NCBI GenBank assembly: GCA_963824225.1
Contig: CAWGOF010000002.1
Span: 930,001-994,000 of the forward strand
Reading direction: 5' to 3'
Length of the DNA: 64,000 nt
Source: CAWGOF01 sp963824225
GTDB taxonomy: Bacteria > Acidobacteriota > Polarisedimenticolia > Polarisedimenticolales > Polarisedimenticolaceae
Both the position numbers and the translations under genes were made by a program. The first letter of the stretch is position 1. Each line of letters starts with the position of its first letter. Below the pieces are notes generated by a model that searched no databases, was not told the origin of the DNA, and saw nothing but the letters and a program-made list of their open reading frames with translations. Of this stretch, positions 1-9,513 are shown one piece after another.

Positions 1-645
1 AAGAAGTACGCGCGGCTGGGCTACCACATCCTGCTGATCGGCGATTCGACGACGCACCAGGAGGTCGTCGGCACGCGAGGCGAGGCTCCGGAGCGAACCA
101 CGGTCGTCAGCGTCGTCGGCAACCGCAAGCACGACCCCGCGCTCGCCGACCCGCACACGGTCGAGGTCCAAGACTCGTCGCGGGTCGTCGTGCTGACGCA
201 GACGACGCTGAGCGTGGACGACACTGCGCGAACGATCGACATCCTCAAGGATCGGTTTCCGGCGCTCGTCGTCCCGTCGCGCGACGACCTGTGCTACGCG
301 ACGAAGAACCGGCAGGACGCCGTGCGCTCGATCGCCGGCAAGGTCGAGCTGTTCCTCGTGGTCACGAGCGACAAGAGCAGCAACGGCATGCGCCTGCTCG
401 AGCTGGCCGAGGACCTGACCGGCAACGCTCGGCGCATCGAGAGCGTCCAAGACATCGACCCGGCGTGGCTCGAGGGCATCCGCGCGGTCGGCGTGACCTC
501 GGCCGCATCGACGCCCGACGATCTCGTGCAAGGCATCGTGGCGTTCTTTCGCGCACGCAATCCGAGCCTCGACGTGGTCGAGGAGGGCGAGTGGGAGGAC
601 ATCACGTTCCGCCCGCCGCAGCGCGTGCCCCCGCGGATCCACTGA
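1..645 (+). CDS. ispH: 4-hydroxy-3-methylbut-2-enyl diphosphate reductase, C-terminal part
   Basis: This is the last step of the MEP isoprenoid pathway: a [4Fe-4S] enzyme reducing HMBPP to IPP and DMAPP. The frame is open from base 1, so the 5' end lies outside the window; 214 residues remain. Visible family landmarks are IGDSTTHQEV with its HQE region, a TQTTLS segment, the cysteine in DDLCYATKNRQ, and the C-terminal SDKSSNGMRLLE and VGVTSAASTPD stretches. These match the central and C-terminal thirds of IspH/LytB. The N-terminal cysteine is off the window. The stop (TGA at 643-645) touches the left arm of an inverted repeat. Confidence 0.95.
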   Translation, partial: KKYARLGYHILLIGDSTTHQEVVGTRGEAPERTTVVSVVGNRKHDPALADPHTVEVQDSSRVVVLTQTTLSVDDTARTIDILKDRFPALVVPSRDDLCYATKNRQDAVRSIAGKVELFLVVTSDKSSNGMRLLELAEDLTGNARRIESVQDIDPAWLEGIRAVGVTSAASTPDDLVQGIVAFFRARNPSLDVVEEGEWEDITFRPPQRVPPRIH

Positions 646-713
646 AAACGGGGACACTCTTCGTTTCTGCCTCATTTGGGGCAAGCACGTAAGCTGTCCC
701 ACGTTTCGTTTTC
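644..713. repeat. imperfect inverted repeat between ispH and the MFS gene
   Basis: The left arm is GAAAACGGGGACA (644-656). The right arm (695-713) reads GAAAACG-AAACGT-GGGACA on the other strand, so the same two blocks reappear inverted with six extra bases. It fills the whole intergenic gap and resembles the REP-like GGGGACA sequences scattered in many environmental genomes; that resemblance is from memory. It has no run of T typical of a terminator. Confidence 0.4.
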
Positions 714-716
714 GAC

Positions 717-1919
717 ATGAGCCGTCTCCGCTCGGCAAGCGAGTCCCTGGGCCTGAGGCGGAGCATGCTCGGCATGCTCGGCATGGTCGTGCTCGTCGGC
801 ATGGGCGAGCGCATGTCCGAGCGGTTCCTCCCGATCTACCTCGTCGCGCTCGGCGGCGGGACGCTCGCGATCGGCATCCTGAGCGGCCTGCAGAACCTGC
901 TCAACGCGGTGTACTCGTACCCCGGCGGATGGCTCGCCGAGCGCGTCGGTGCGAAGCGCGCGCTCGGGGCGTTCAACGCGATCGCGATCGCCGGCTACGG
1001 CGCGGCGATGCTCGCCCCGACGTGGCCGGTCGTGATCGCCGCGTCGGTGCTGTTCCTGTCCTGGTCCGCGCTGTCCTTGCCGGCGACGATGCAGATCGTC
1101 GCGCAGGCGCTCCCGCAGGCCCAGCGCACGATGGGCGTGTCGATGCATTCGCTCGTGCGCCGCGTTCCGATGGCTATCGGCCCGATCGCCGGGGGAGCGT
1201 TGATCGCGGCGTTCGGCGAGGTGCGCGGAATCCGGCTGGCGTTCGGCGCGGCGATCGTCATGGCGCTCGTGGCCCTCGTCGTGCAGCAGCGCTGGATCGA
1301 CGACGACGCGCCGCTCGCCGGGGCGGCTCGCCCGCCCGCCGACCCGCGGGCCCTGTGGCGCGCGTTCTCGCCCGAGCTGCGGGCGCTCCTCGTGTCCGAC
1401 GTGCTGATCCGGTTCTGCGAGCAGATCCCCCAGGCGTTCGTCGTGGTGTGGTGCATGAAGACGATCGAGGATCCCGTGACCGCCTGGCAGTTCGGCGTGC
1501 TCACGGCGATCGAGATGGCGACGGCCGCGTTCTGCTACTTGCCCGTCGCGACCCTGGCCGACCGCGCGGGCAAGGCGCCGTTCGTCCTCGTCACGTTCGT
1601 GTTCTTCGCCCTGTTCCCTCTCGCGCTCTACGGCGCGCGCTCGTTCGCCTGGCTCGTCCCGGTGTTCGTGCTGCGCGGCCTCAAGGAGTTCGGCGAGCCG
1701 GCGCGCAAGGCGCTGATCCTCGACCGCGCGCCGGCCGACCGGCGCGCCGGGGCGTTCGGCCTCTACTACCTGATCCGGGACACGATCGTGTCGCTCGCCG
1801 CGTTCGGCGGGGCGTTCCTGTGGCAGATGTCCCCGGCCACGAACCTCGCAGCGGCCGCGGCGTTCGGCGCGCTGGGGACCGTGTGGTTCGCGGCTGCGGG
1901 GCGTGAGCGCGAAGCCTAG
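717..1919 (+). CDS. major facilitator superfamily transporter
   Basis: A 400-residue polytopic inner-membrane protein with about 12 hydrophobic segments in two halves, fitting a single-polypeptide MFS transporter. The loop after helix 2 (GGWLAERVGAKRAL, near residues 70-83) has the spacing and basic charge of the MFS loop 2-3 motif, and a second copy appears in the C-terminal half (ATLADRAGKAPF). The substrate cannot be told. The ATG at 717 has no Shine-Dalgarno sequence; an in-frame ATG at 765 is preceded by GAGGCGGAG and begins directly before the first helix, so the true start may be 765. The gene converges on the pseudouridine synthase and their stop codons interleave in one CTAG. Confidence 0.85.
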   Translation: MSRLRSASESLGLRRSMLGMLGMVVLVGMGERMSERFLPIYLVALGGGTLAIGILSGLQNLLNAVYSYPGGWLAERVGAKRALGAFNAIAIAGYGAAMLAPTWPVVIAASVLFLSWSALSLPATMQIVAQALPQAQRTMGVSMHSLVRRVPMAIGPIAGGALIAAFGEVRGIRLAFGAAIVMALVALVVQQRWIDDDAPLAGAARPPADPRALWRAFSPELRALLVSDVLIRFCEQIPQAFVVVWCMKTIEDPVTAWQFGVLTAIEMATAAFCYLPVATLADRAGKAPFVLVTFVFFALFPLALYGARSFAWLVPVFVLRGLKEFGEPARKALILDRAPADRRAGAFGLYYLIRDTIVSLAAFGGAFLWQMSPATNLAAAAAFGALGTVWFAAAGREREA

Positions 1920-2605
1920 ACCATCCGCCGGATCGCGTCGGGTAACGGCGACTCGAACGTGATCGGCTCGCCGCTCTGCGGGTGCCGGAACGTGAGGCGC
2001 GTCCCGTGGAGCGCGAGGCGCGGTGCGGCCTCCCGCTCGTTCTCACCGTAGCGCGGGTCCCCGACGATCGGGTGGCCCCACGCGGCGAGCTGTGCACGCA
2101 CCTGGTGCTTGCGGCCCGTCTCGAGCTCGAGCCGCACGTGCGTGCGGCCGCGCGCCGGGTTGCAGCGCACGACCACCACGTGCGTCACGGCGAGCTTCCC
2201 CTGGCCCGGCTTCGTCTCGTACGTCGTGTGCGCCGCGCTCTCTCTCAAGTACGAGCGCAGCGTCGCGCGCTCGACGGTGACGATCCCGGTGACGACCGCC
2301 TCGTAGCTGCGCGCGGCCGAGTGATCGTGAAACTGCGCTTGCAGGTCCCGCTTGGCGTCCTCGGTCTTGGCCAGCACGAGCAGCCCCGAGGCCTCGCGGT
2401 CGAGGCGGTGCACGACGAACGGGCGGCCCCTCGGCTTCCGGCTCTTCAACAGCTCGAACACCTGGGCGAACGCCGTGCGCTCGCGCTCGCGCTCGGTCGC
2501 GATCGACAGCAGCCCCGCGGGCTTGTCGACGACGACGACCGCCTCGTCCTCGTGGACCACGAGAACGCGGGGAACACGGGGCTTCCGGCGCACACTCCGC
2601 GACAT
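1916..2605 (-). CDS. RluA-family RNA pseudouridine synthase
   Basis: Isomerises uridine to pseudouridine in rRNA or tRNA. The catalytic signature HRLDREASGLLV is intact (the aspartate is the nucleophile), preceded by the family's VVDKPAGLL segment near the N-terminus and followed by ETGRKHQVRAQLA and HPIVGDPRYG. No N-terminal S4 domain is present, so it is of the shorter RluA/RluC-like type without S4; the exact RNA target is unknown. The long open frame extends upstream, but the coding pattern and family start fit the ATG at 2605 (229 residues). It is convergent with the MFS gene, and the stops overlap by two bases. Confidence 0.88.
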   Translation of the reverse strand: MSRSVRRKPRVPRVLVVHEDEAVVVVDKPAGLLSIATERERERTAFAQVFELLKSRKPRGRPFVVHRLDREASGLLVLAKTEDAKRDLQAQFHDHSAARSYEAVVTGIVTVERATLRSYLRESAAHTTYETKPGQGKLAVTHVVVVRCNPARGRTHVRLELETGRKHQVRAQLAAWGHPIVGDPRYGENEREAAPRLALHGTRLTFRHPQSGEPITFESPLPDAIRRMV

Positions 2606-2666
2606 GCGGTGCGGATGATACGCCGTCCGTGCACGCCCGACCTCCCTGCGGTAGCGGCCGAGCGGA

Positions 2667-3194
2667 CTACTCGGGACCCACAGCCAAGCACAGCAGCAAG
2701 TTGCGACCCTCGTGGAACCCGAGCATCGGCATGTTCTTCGGGCATTCGTGGAGGTAGTGACCCGTCGGCGGTGGATCGACCCGCTGCGTGACGCCGAGCT
2801 TGCCCGCGTACGTGGCGATGGCTTGCTGGTCAAGCGCGCCGCAAACGAGCCAGTTGTTTCCGATGTGTACACCAACAATCGCCGTGCCTGAGGGGCAGCA
2901 GTGCATTGCGAGCTTGTTGCCCGAACCGTCCGACACTTCACACGCGGTCGGTGGCTCATTGTCCCCATCGATGATCAGTGCACCCTGCGTCAACCCGACC
3001 GTGCCCGTGCAGCGATACACGTTATTCGCGACGTGTATTCCGTTGACCTGCTTTCCATCCGGGCAGATGTGGACTCCTAGGTAGTCCTGGCGCTCTCGCG
3101 GACTGAACACGATCTTGCTTTGCGCCAGGATGGGAGGACCGACGAGGCCCGTAGCGGTCAACCCGACGAACAGCGCAGACGTTAGCAAACGCAT
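2667..3194 (-). CDS. secreted protein of unknown function with three similar cysteine blocks
   Basis: A 175-residue protein with an N-terminal signal peptide (hydrophobic residues 3-22, cut predicted near ILAQS). The mature part has three similar blocks, each with a cysteine, a GVHI/GIHV/GFHE-like turn, an asparagine pair and a second cysteine (YLGVHICPDG...NNVYRC, IVGVHIGNNWLVC, MLGFHEGRNLLLC). The blocks look like internal repeats of about 50 residues, probably with disulfides. The start at 3194 is preceded by GGGGGTGGAG. I do not recognise a named family. It is divergent from lysC. Confidence 0.75.
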   Translation of the reverse strand: MRLLTSALFVGLTATGLVGPPILAQSKIVFSPRERQDYLGVHICPDGKQVNGIHVANNVYRCTGTVGLTQGALIIDGDNEPPTACEVSDGSGNKLAMHCCPSGTAIVGVHIGNNWLVCGALDQQAIATYAGKLGVTQRVDPPPTGHYLHECPKNMPMLGFHEGRNLLLCLAVGPE

Positions 3195-3326
3195 CTCCAC
3201 CCCCCAGCGGATCGGCCCGGGACCTCCGGGACGTGTCCCGCTCGTCGCCCGATGGGTCGGACGCGCTTGATGGATTCCGGGACCCGGTAACCGAAAGGCG
3301 GGTACCATCTCGCGCGAGAGGCGTCC

Positions 3327-4517
<1,191 letters not shown>

Positions 4518-4570
4518 ACGCTAAGCGCGCATTCTCCATGCGCGTTTCGCCCCAGCAACGTATCTGCGCG

Positions 4571-4833
4571 GTCGTGGGCGACGGCATCGGCGAAGATCCG
4601 GCGAAGCTTCAGCGTGCGCGGCGTGTCGCTGCCGAGGCCGGGATCGCTGCTACGCGTATCGCTGTTCTGCGTGGAATCACGCGTCGATGCTCTCGTCCGG
4701 GCGCTCCTTCGCGCGTTCGCGAGCGTTCCTGCGCGCTATCGCTCGGGTGTTGACCCGAGCTAAATCGTCTCGGGTTGTTTTGATTCGCCGCGGGATTCTA
4801 AATACGCGTTTCGTCCCAGCAACGGAATCTGCG
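4571..4833 (+). pseudogene. decayed tandem duplicate of the lysC 3' end
   Basis: Starting at 4571 the sequence repeats lysC from 4332 onward: VVGDGIGEDPAKLQRARRVA is still readable with one changed residue (Glu to Gln). After the AGI triplet about 27 bases are missing, the frame shifts, and the rest matches only as DNA. The copy continues past the lysC stop: CGCGTTTCG-CCCAGCAACG downstream of the gene (4541-4560) recurs at 4805-4824. So the duplicated unit is the gene end plus its downstream flank, offset about 239 bp at its left edge and 264 bp at its right. No other gene is visible in 4518-4931; this copy is what the 414-base gap holds. Confidence 0.85.
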
Positions 4834-4931
4834 GGAAATCACGACATTGTCGATTGACGGATTCACCGCGCTGTCTGACCATGCCTCTGGCAGGGGCAGA
4901 CGAACCGGTGGGACACTAGGAGGAACGCAGG

Positions 4932-6137
4932 ATGAGAGAATCGATGGGGCATGTCTGTATGCTCGGACTGGTCCTGGTCCTGGGCTGTTTCATGGGCGCG
5001 CTCCCAGCAAGCGCCCAGTTCGGCGACTGCGGCAACGGCGTACTCGATCCGGGCGAGGAGTGCGACGACGGCAACAACATCCACGGCGATGGCTGCAGCG
5101 CGGTGTGCGAGCTCGAGAAGTGCGGCGACGGCATCGTCGATCCGGGCGAGGAGTGCGACGACGGCAACGACATCAACGGCGACGGCTGCAGCGACAACTG
5201 CGAGCTCGAGCAGGGCCCAGAGTGCGGCGACGGCAACCTCGATCCCGGCGAGGAGTGCGACGACGGCAACAACGCCAACGGCGACGGCTGCAGCGCCAAC
5301 TGCGACATCGAGCCCGACTGCGGCGACGGCAACCTCGATCCGGGCGAGGAGTGCGACGACGGCAACACCACCAACGGCGACGGCTGCAGCGCCAACTGCG
5401 ACATCGAGCCCGAGTGCGGCGACGGCAACGTCGATCCCGGCGAGGAGTGCGACGACGGCAACAACACCAACGGCGACGGCTGCAGCGCGTCCTGCCAGCT
5501 CGAGGAGTGCGGCGACGGCATCCTCGATCCGGGCGAGGAGTGCGACGACGGCAACAACACCAACGGCGACGGCTGCGACGAGAGCTGCGAGCTCGAAGAG
5601 TGCGGCGACGGCAACCTCGACGCGGGCGAGGAGTGCGACGACGGCAACAACGTCGACGGCGACGGCTGTAGCGCCGACTGCCTGATCGAGGAGGAAGGTG
5701 ACGGCTGCACACCCGGGTGGTGGAAGAACCAAACGGACCAGTGGCAGGTGTACTCGCCGGACCAGACGGTCGGGTCGGTGTTCGCCCAGGCGTCTCACTT
5801 CCCGACGCTGGCCGATGACACGCTCCTCACCGCCCTGTCGTACAAGGGTGGCGACGAAGCGATCGGCGGAGCCCGCATCCTGCTCCGCGCGTGCGTCGCG
5901 GCGGTACTCAACGAAGCGCACGACGCGATCGACTACTCCGTCACGGGCGTCATCGGTCTGTGCAATGCGGCGCTCGCGACCGAGGACCGCGACACCATGA
6001 TCGCGCAGGCCGGCCTGCTCGACGACGCGAACAACGCCGACTGCCCGCTCGATGCCAACAACGGGAACCAGAACAGCCGGGCCCTTCGGACGAAGGACTT
6101 CACAACGCGTCCGTTCGGCTCGCGCCACGGTCGGTAG
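4932..6137 (+). CDS. secreted cysteine-rich repeat protein (DUF4215 type)
   Basis: A 401-residue exported protein. The signal peptide is residues 1-29 (ends PASAQ). Seven tandem repeats of 31-35 residues follow (about residues 33-255), each of the form CGDGxLDPGEECDDGNNxNGDGCSxxC; this four-cysteine repeat is common in myxobacterial and other environmental secreted proteins. The C-terminal part starts at CTPGWWKNQT, a short module often found at the end of such extracellular proteins, then a helical stretch with few cysteines. The ATG has AGGAGG 10 bases upstream. The repeats are nearly identical at DNA level. Binding partner unknown. Confidence 0.85.
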   Translation: MRESMGHVCMLGLVLVLGCFMGALPASAQFGDCGNGVLDPGEECDDGNNIHGDGCSAVCELEKCGDGIVDPGEECDDGNDINGDGCSDNCELEQGPECGDGNLDPGEECDDGNNANGDGCSANCDIEPDCGDGNLDPGEECDDGNTTNGDGCSANCDIEPECGDGNVDPGEECDDGNNTNGDGCSASCQLEECGDGILDPGEECDDGNNTNGDGCDESCELEECGDGNLDAGEECDDGNNVDGDGCSADCLIEEEGDGCTPGWWKNQTDQWQVYSPDQTVGSVFAQASHFPTLADDTLLTALSYKGGDEAIGGARILLRACVAAVLNEAHDAIDYSVTGVIGLCNAALATEDRDTMIAQAGLLDDANNADCPLDANNGNQNSRALRTKDFTTRPFGSRHGR

Positions 6138-6158
6138 CGATAGGGTTTGCGATCGGAT

Positions 6159-6203
6159 AGCCCCCCGGCGAGCCGTCGAGGCCCGCCGGGGGGCTTCGTT
6201 TTT
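6159..6203 (+). terminator. Rho-independent terminator of the DUF4215 gene
   Basis: A perfect 12-bp stem, AGCCCCCCGGCG (6159-6170) pairing with CGCCGGGGGGCT (6184-6195), closes a 13-base loop and is followed by a short spacer and five T residues (6199-6203). It lies 22 bases after the stop codon. Confidence 0.92.
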
Positions 6204-6240
6204 CGGCCACGACGGGTTACGATCGTCGCCGGAGGTTCAG

Positions 6241-6519
6241 GTGCCCAGATTCCTGATCGAGGTCCCGCACGAGGCCGAGACGATCGCTTGCGCCCGAGCC
6301 GTGAAGATCCTGCTGACGACCGGCTCGCACTACCTGACCCACGCCGACTGGGGCTGCACCGACGGGGTCCACAAGGGCTGGATCATCGTGGATGTCGAGA
6401 GCAAGAACGAAGCCCTGCAGATCCTGCCGCCGGCGTTGCGACCGCACGCCACGATCGTCCTGCTCAACAAGTGGGGCTTGCAGGAGATGGAGGCGCTGCT
6501 GCGTCACCACCACCCGTGA
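6241..6519 (+). CDS. small conserved protein of unknown function
   Basis: A 92-residue protein starting at a GTG with GGAGG upstream. It begins PRFLIEVPHEAE and has a HYLTHADWGC...DGVHKGW core with two histidines, a cysteine and two tryptophans; a C-terminal segment follows that resembles a ferredoxin-like alpha/beta fold by its alternation of hydrophobic strands and helices. Similar short proteins occur in many environmental bacteria, but I know no function. It sits alone, right after a terminator and convergent with the helicase gene. Confidence 0.75.
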   Translation: MPRFLIEVPHEAETIACARAVKILLTTGSHYLTHADWGCTDGVHKGWIIVDVESKNEALQILPPALRPHATIVLLNKWGLQEMEALLRHHHP

Positions 6520-6531
6520 CGCGTCGGCTCG

Positions 6532-9414
6532 TCAGCGCAGCAGATCCAGCAGATCGTCCCGCGTCAGCGCGGTAGCGACGGCCGCGCCGCCGAGAGCGAT
6601 CTCGGCGATCTCACGCTTGCGCGCCTGGAGCTCGAGGATCCGCTCCTCGACGGTGTTCTCGGCGACCAACCGATACACGAACACCGGCCGCGTCTGCCCG
6701 ATGCGGTGCGCGCGGTCGGCCGCCTGGTCCTCGACCGCAGGGTTCCACCACGGATCGAGCAGGAACACGTGGTCCGCGGCGGTCAGATTGAGCGCCGTCC
6801 CGCCGGCCTTCAGCGAGACGAGGAGCACCGGCGGTCCGTCGGGCTCCTGGAACCGCCGCACGACCTCTCCGCGGTCGCGCGTCGAGCCGTCGAGGCGCGT
6901 GAACGCGATCGAGGCGCCGCTAAGCGCGGGCTCGATGCGATCGAGGAGCGACGTCCACTGCGAGAACACGAGCGCCTTGTGCCCTTCGGCCCGCACGCTG
7001 TCGAGCGACTCGAGCAGCAGATCGACCTTGGACGACCCTGCGGCCTCGATCCCCGGAACGAGCCCCGAATGGCACGCCGCCTGGCGCAGGCGCAACAGCG
7101 CCTCGAGCGCTTCGAGCACGCTGCCGCCTGCGGACAGGCGGCGCACGACGTCCTCGGCCGTCGCCGCGCGGACGGCGTCGTACGTCGCGCGCTCCTCGGC
7201 CGAGAGCTCGCAGCGCAGGACCGAATCGGTGCGCGGCGGAAGCTCCGGCGCGACCGCGCTCTTGATCCGGCGCAGCAGGAACGGCCGGATGCGCTCGCGC
7301 AGCCGCCGTGCCGCATCGTCCTTGCCGACGGCGATCGGCGCGGCGTAGCGCTCGTCGAAGTCGCGCCGGCCGCCGAGGAGCCCGGGGTTCAGGAAATGCA
7401 TCTGGCTCCACAGCTCCTCGAGGCGGTTCTCGACCGGCGTCCCGGTCAGGGCCACGCGGAACCCCGCGCCGAGGCGAAACGCGGCCGCCGCGACCTGGCT
7501 GTCCGGGTTCTTGATCGCCTGCGCCTCGTCGAGCACGACCGTGCCCCATTCCTCGCCGGCGAGCCGCTCGGCATCGAGTCGCAGGATCGCGTAGGTCGTG
7601 AGCGTCAGATCGGCGGTCGGGTCGATCTTCCGCGCCGGCCCGTGGTACGTGGCCACGTTCAGCCCCGGGCGGAACTTTCGCGCCTCGTCGGCCCAGTTGT
7701 GGAGCGCGCTCCTCGGTGCGACGACGAGCGTCCGGCCGCGCAGCGCGCACAGCGCCTGCACGGTCTTTCCCAGCCCCATGTCGTCGGCCAGGAGCGCGCC
7801 GAGGCCCGCTCGTCCGAGAAACGCGAGCCAGTCGACGCCCTGCCTCTGGTAGCGCCTCAGCGCAACGCCGAGATCGGCTGGCAGCGGCGCTTCGGGGATT
7901 CCGTCGAACCCGTGCACGACCTCGCGCAGTCGGCCGAAGGACGGCGGCGGTGGCTGGTCGAGCGCCTCGGCCAGCGCCGCGAGGTCCGGGAGCGACCACG
8001 CGGGCAATCGTCCCTGCTCGGCTCGCGCGGCGAGCAGGTCGGCGACGCGGTGGCCGTGGCGCTCGAGCCACGCGCGCGGTAGCTCGGCCCAGCCGCCGTC
8101 GAGGAGCGGCACGAGCGTCGCGCCGTCGCGCCACGCGCGCAGCACGCGGGCCGGATCGGCGCGGCCGACCGAGCCGTCCTGACGCTTGCTCTCGAACGTC
8201 ACGTCGAACGCCGTGTCGTCGATGTGCACCCGCGGTGCGAGCGGCGCCGCGCGCCGGAACGCGTCGTGATCGTTGCCCTGGGGCTCGAAGCGGAACCGGT
8301 CGAGCCGCGCGGCGAACAGGACCGCCGCCGGACCCGTAAACTCGACGCGCACGCCGGGCGTCAGGCCGAGCTCGTGGGCCAGCTGACCGAGGAGACGTCG
8401 CTCGGCCGCCTCCTCGCGCACCGGCACCGGCCCCTCGAGGTGCACCAGGCGATCGCCGTCGACGCGCGCCCGCGGCGGGTCGCCGTAGACGAGCGTCGCC
8501 AGCACGGACAGCGTCTCCCCGACCGCCGTGGTCTGGATCTGGATCCGCGGCGGTACGGGCGCCGTGTCGGGCAGGCGCTTCGTGCGCACGACGAGCGGGA
8601 CGCGCCGACGCAGCGACGGCAGCACCGACGTGGCCAGCTCGGCCGCGGCGTCGGCCGGCACGTACTTGCCGCCCGGCAGCTCGTTCAGCTCGCGCCCGGT
8701 CAGCGCGGCATCCCCGACCGGACGCAGCACGTCGCCGCACAGCACGAAGCCGTTTTGGAACCGCTCGCGGACCACGGGATCGTCGCGCAGCGTGAGGCGG
8801 AAGCCGTCCGCCTGGTCCTCGACCCACACCGCCGGCAGGACCGGCTCGGCCGAGACCTGGATCTCGCGACCGTCGAGCTGGACGTCGGTCAGACCCGCGA
8901 GCCGCGCGAGGAGCCGCGGCGCGAGGCCGCGCGGCACGGGACCGTCGCGATGCGTTCCGAGGCACAGATCGACCGCCAGATCGGCCTGCGTCGCGACGAG
9001 CATGGAGCCGGGCTCGCGGGCCGCGATCGCCGAGCCGAGCGTCCCCGGGAGCCGCCGCGATTCGTCACCCGCGACGATCCAGCGCTCGAGGACCAGCGAT
9101 GCGCCGGCGCGGCGGAACCGGTAGGCCACGCGGCCGGCCGGCGACACGTGCGCCAGGTCCTCGTTCGAGTCCCGGGCGCGCTTCCAGGCGATCACCGCCG
9201 CCGCGCTGTGCTCGCACGCCACGCCGGCCGGCGTGCACGCGCACTCCCAGTCTGCGTCGCTCGGAAACAGACGCACGGTGCGCGGCGCGCGGCCGCCGCG
9301 CCCGGCGACGTGGAACACGGCCTCTTCCGGATCGGCGCGCTCCGCCCGCACCGCGGCGGCGCGCGCGAGCTCGATGCCGCGCGACCAACGCTCGGGCGTG
9401 CACGCGCGGCGCAC
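6532..9414 (-). CDS. SWIM-domain SNF2-family helicase/ATPase
   Basis: A 960-residue DNA-dependent ATPase of the Swi2/Snf2 type. Near residues 55-75 is a SWIM zinc finger (CACTPAGVACEH, i.e. CxC...CxH). The ATPase core has DDMGLGKT (Walker A, near residue 545) and LDEAQ (Walker B, near 628). The C-terminal helicase half has LVFSQWTSLLDRIE and the SLKAGGTALNLTAADHVFLL and HRIGQTRPVFVYRL motifs. Such proteins remodel protein-DNA contacts or act in repair; the exact role is unknown. The start is uncertain: GTG at 9414 lacks an SD, while AGGGGAG at 9455-9461 lies seven bases before an in-frame CTG at 9447 that would add 11 residues. Confidence 0.9.
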   Translation of the reverse strand: MRRACTPERWSRGIELARAAAVRAERADPEEAVFHVAGRGGRAPRTVRLFPSDADWECACTPAGVACEHSAAAVIAWKRARDSNEDLAHVSPAGRVAYRFRRAGASLVLERWIVAGDESRRLPGTLGSAIAAREPGSMLVATQADLAVDLCLGTHRDGPVPRGLAPRLLARLAGLTDVQLDGREIQVSAEPVLPAVWVEDQADGFRLTLRDDPVVRERFQNGFVLCGDVLRPVGDAALTGRELNELPGGKYVPADAAAELATSVLPSLRRRVPLVVRTKRLPDTAPVPPRIQIQTTAVGETLSVLATLVYGDPPRARVDGDRLVHLEGPVPVREEAAERRLLGQLAHELGLTPGVRVEFTGPAAVLFAARLDRFRFEPQGNDHDAFRRAAPLAPRVHIDDTAFDVTFESKRQDGSVGRADPARVLRAWRDGATLVPLLDGGWAELPRAWLERHGHRVADLLAARAEQGRLPAWSLPDLAALAEALDQPPPPSFGRLREVVHGFDGIPEAPLPADLGVALRRYQRQGVDWLAFLGRAGLGALLADDMGLGKTVQALCALRGRTLVVAPRSALHNWADEARKFRPGLNVATYHGPARKIDPTADLTLTTYAILRLDAERLAGEEWGTVVLDEAQAIKNPDSQVAAAAFRLGAGFRVALTGTPVENRLEELWSQMHFLNPGLLGGRRDFDERYAAPIAVGKDDAARRLRERIRPFLLRRIKSAVAPELPPRTDSVLRCELSAEERATYDAVRAATAEDVVRRLSAGGSVLEALEALLRLRQAACHSGLVPGIEAAGSSKVDLLLESLDSVRAEGHKALVFSQWTSLLDRIEPALSGASIAFTRLDGSTRDRGEVVRRFQEPDGPPVLLVSLKAGGTALNLTAADHVFLLDPWWNPAVEDQAADRAHRIGQTRPVFVYRLVAENTVEERILELQARKREIAEIALGGAAVATALTRDDLLDLLR

Positions 9415-9513
9415 GGCGTCGAACAGCTCGTCGAGGTGCTCGGTCAGTCGGGAACTCCCCTGCCGAGACCAGCTTAGCAGGGGCTCGCGCGGAGGCGCGT
9501 CAGACGCGGCGCG

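Noticed and set aside
5026..5700. Tandem repeats resembling a CRISPR array
   Set aside because: Period about 93-105 bases, in frame, coding cysteine repeats; no short palindromic units with unique spacers.
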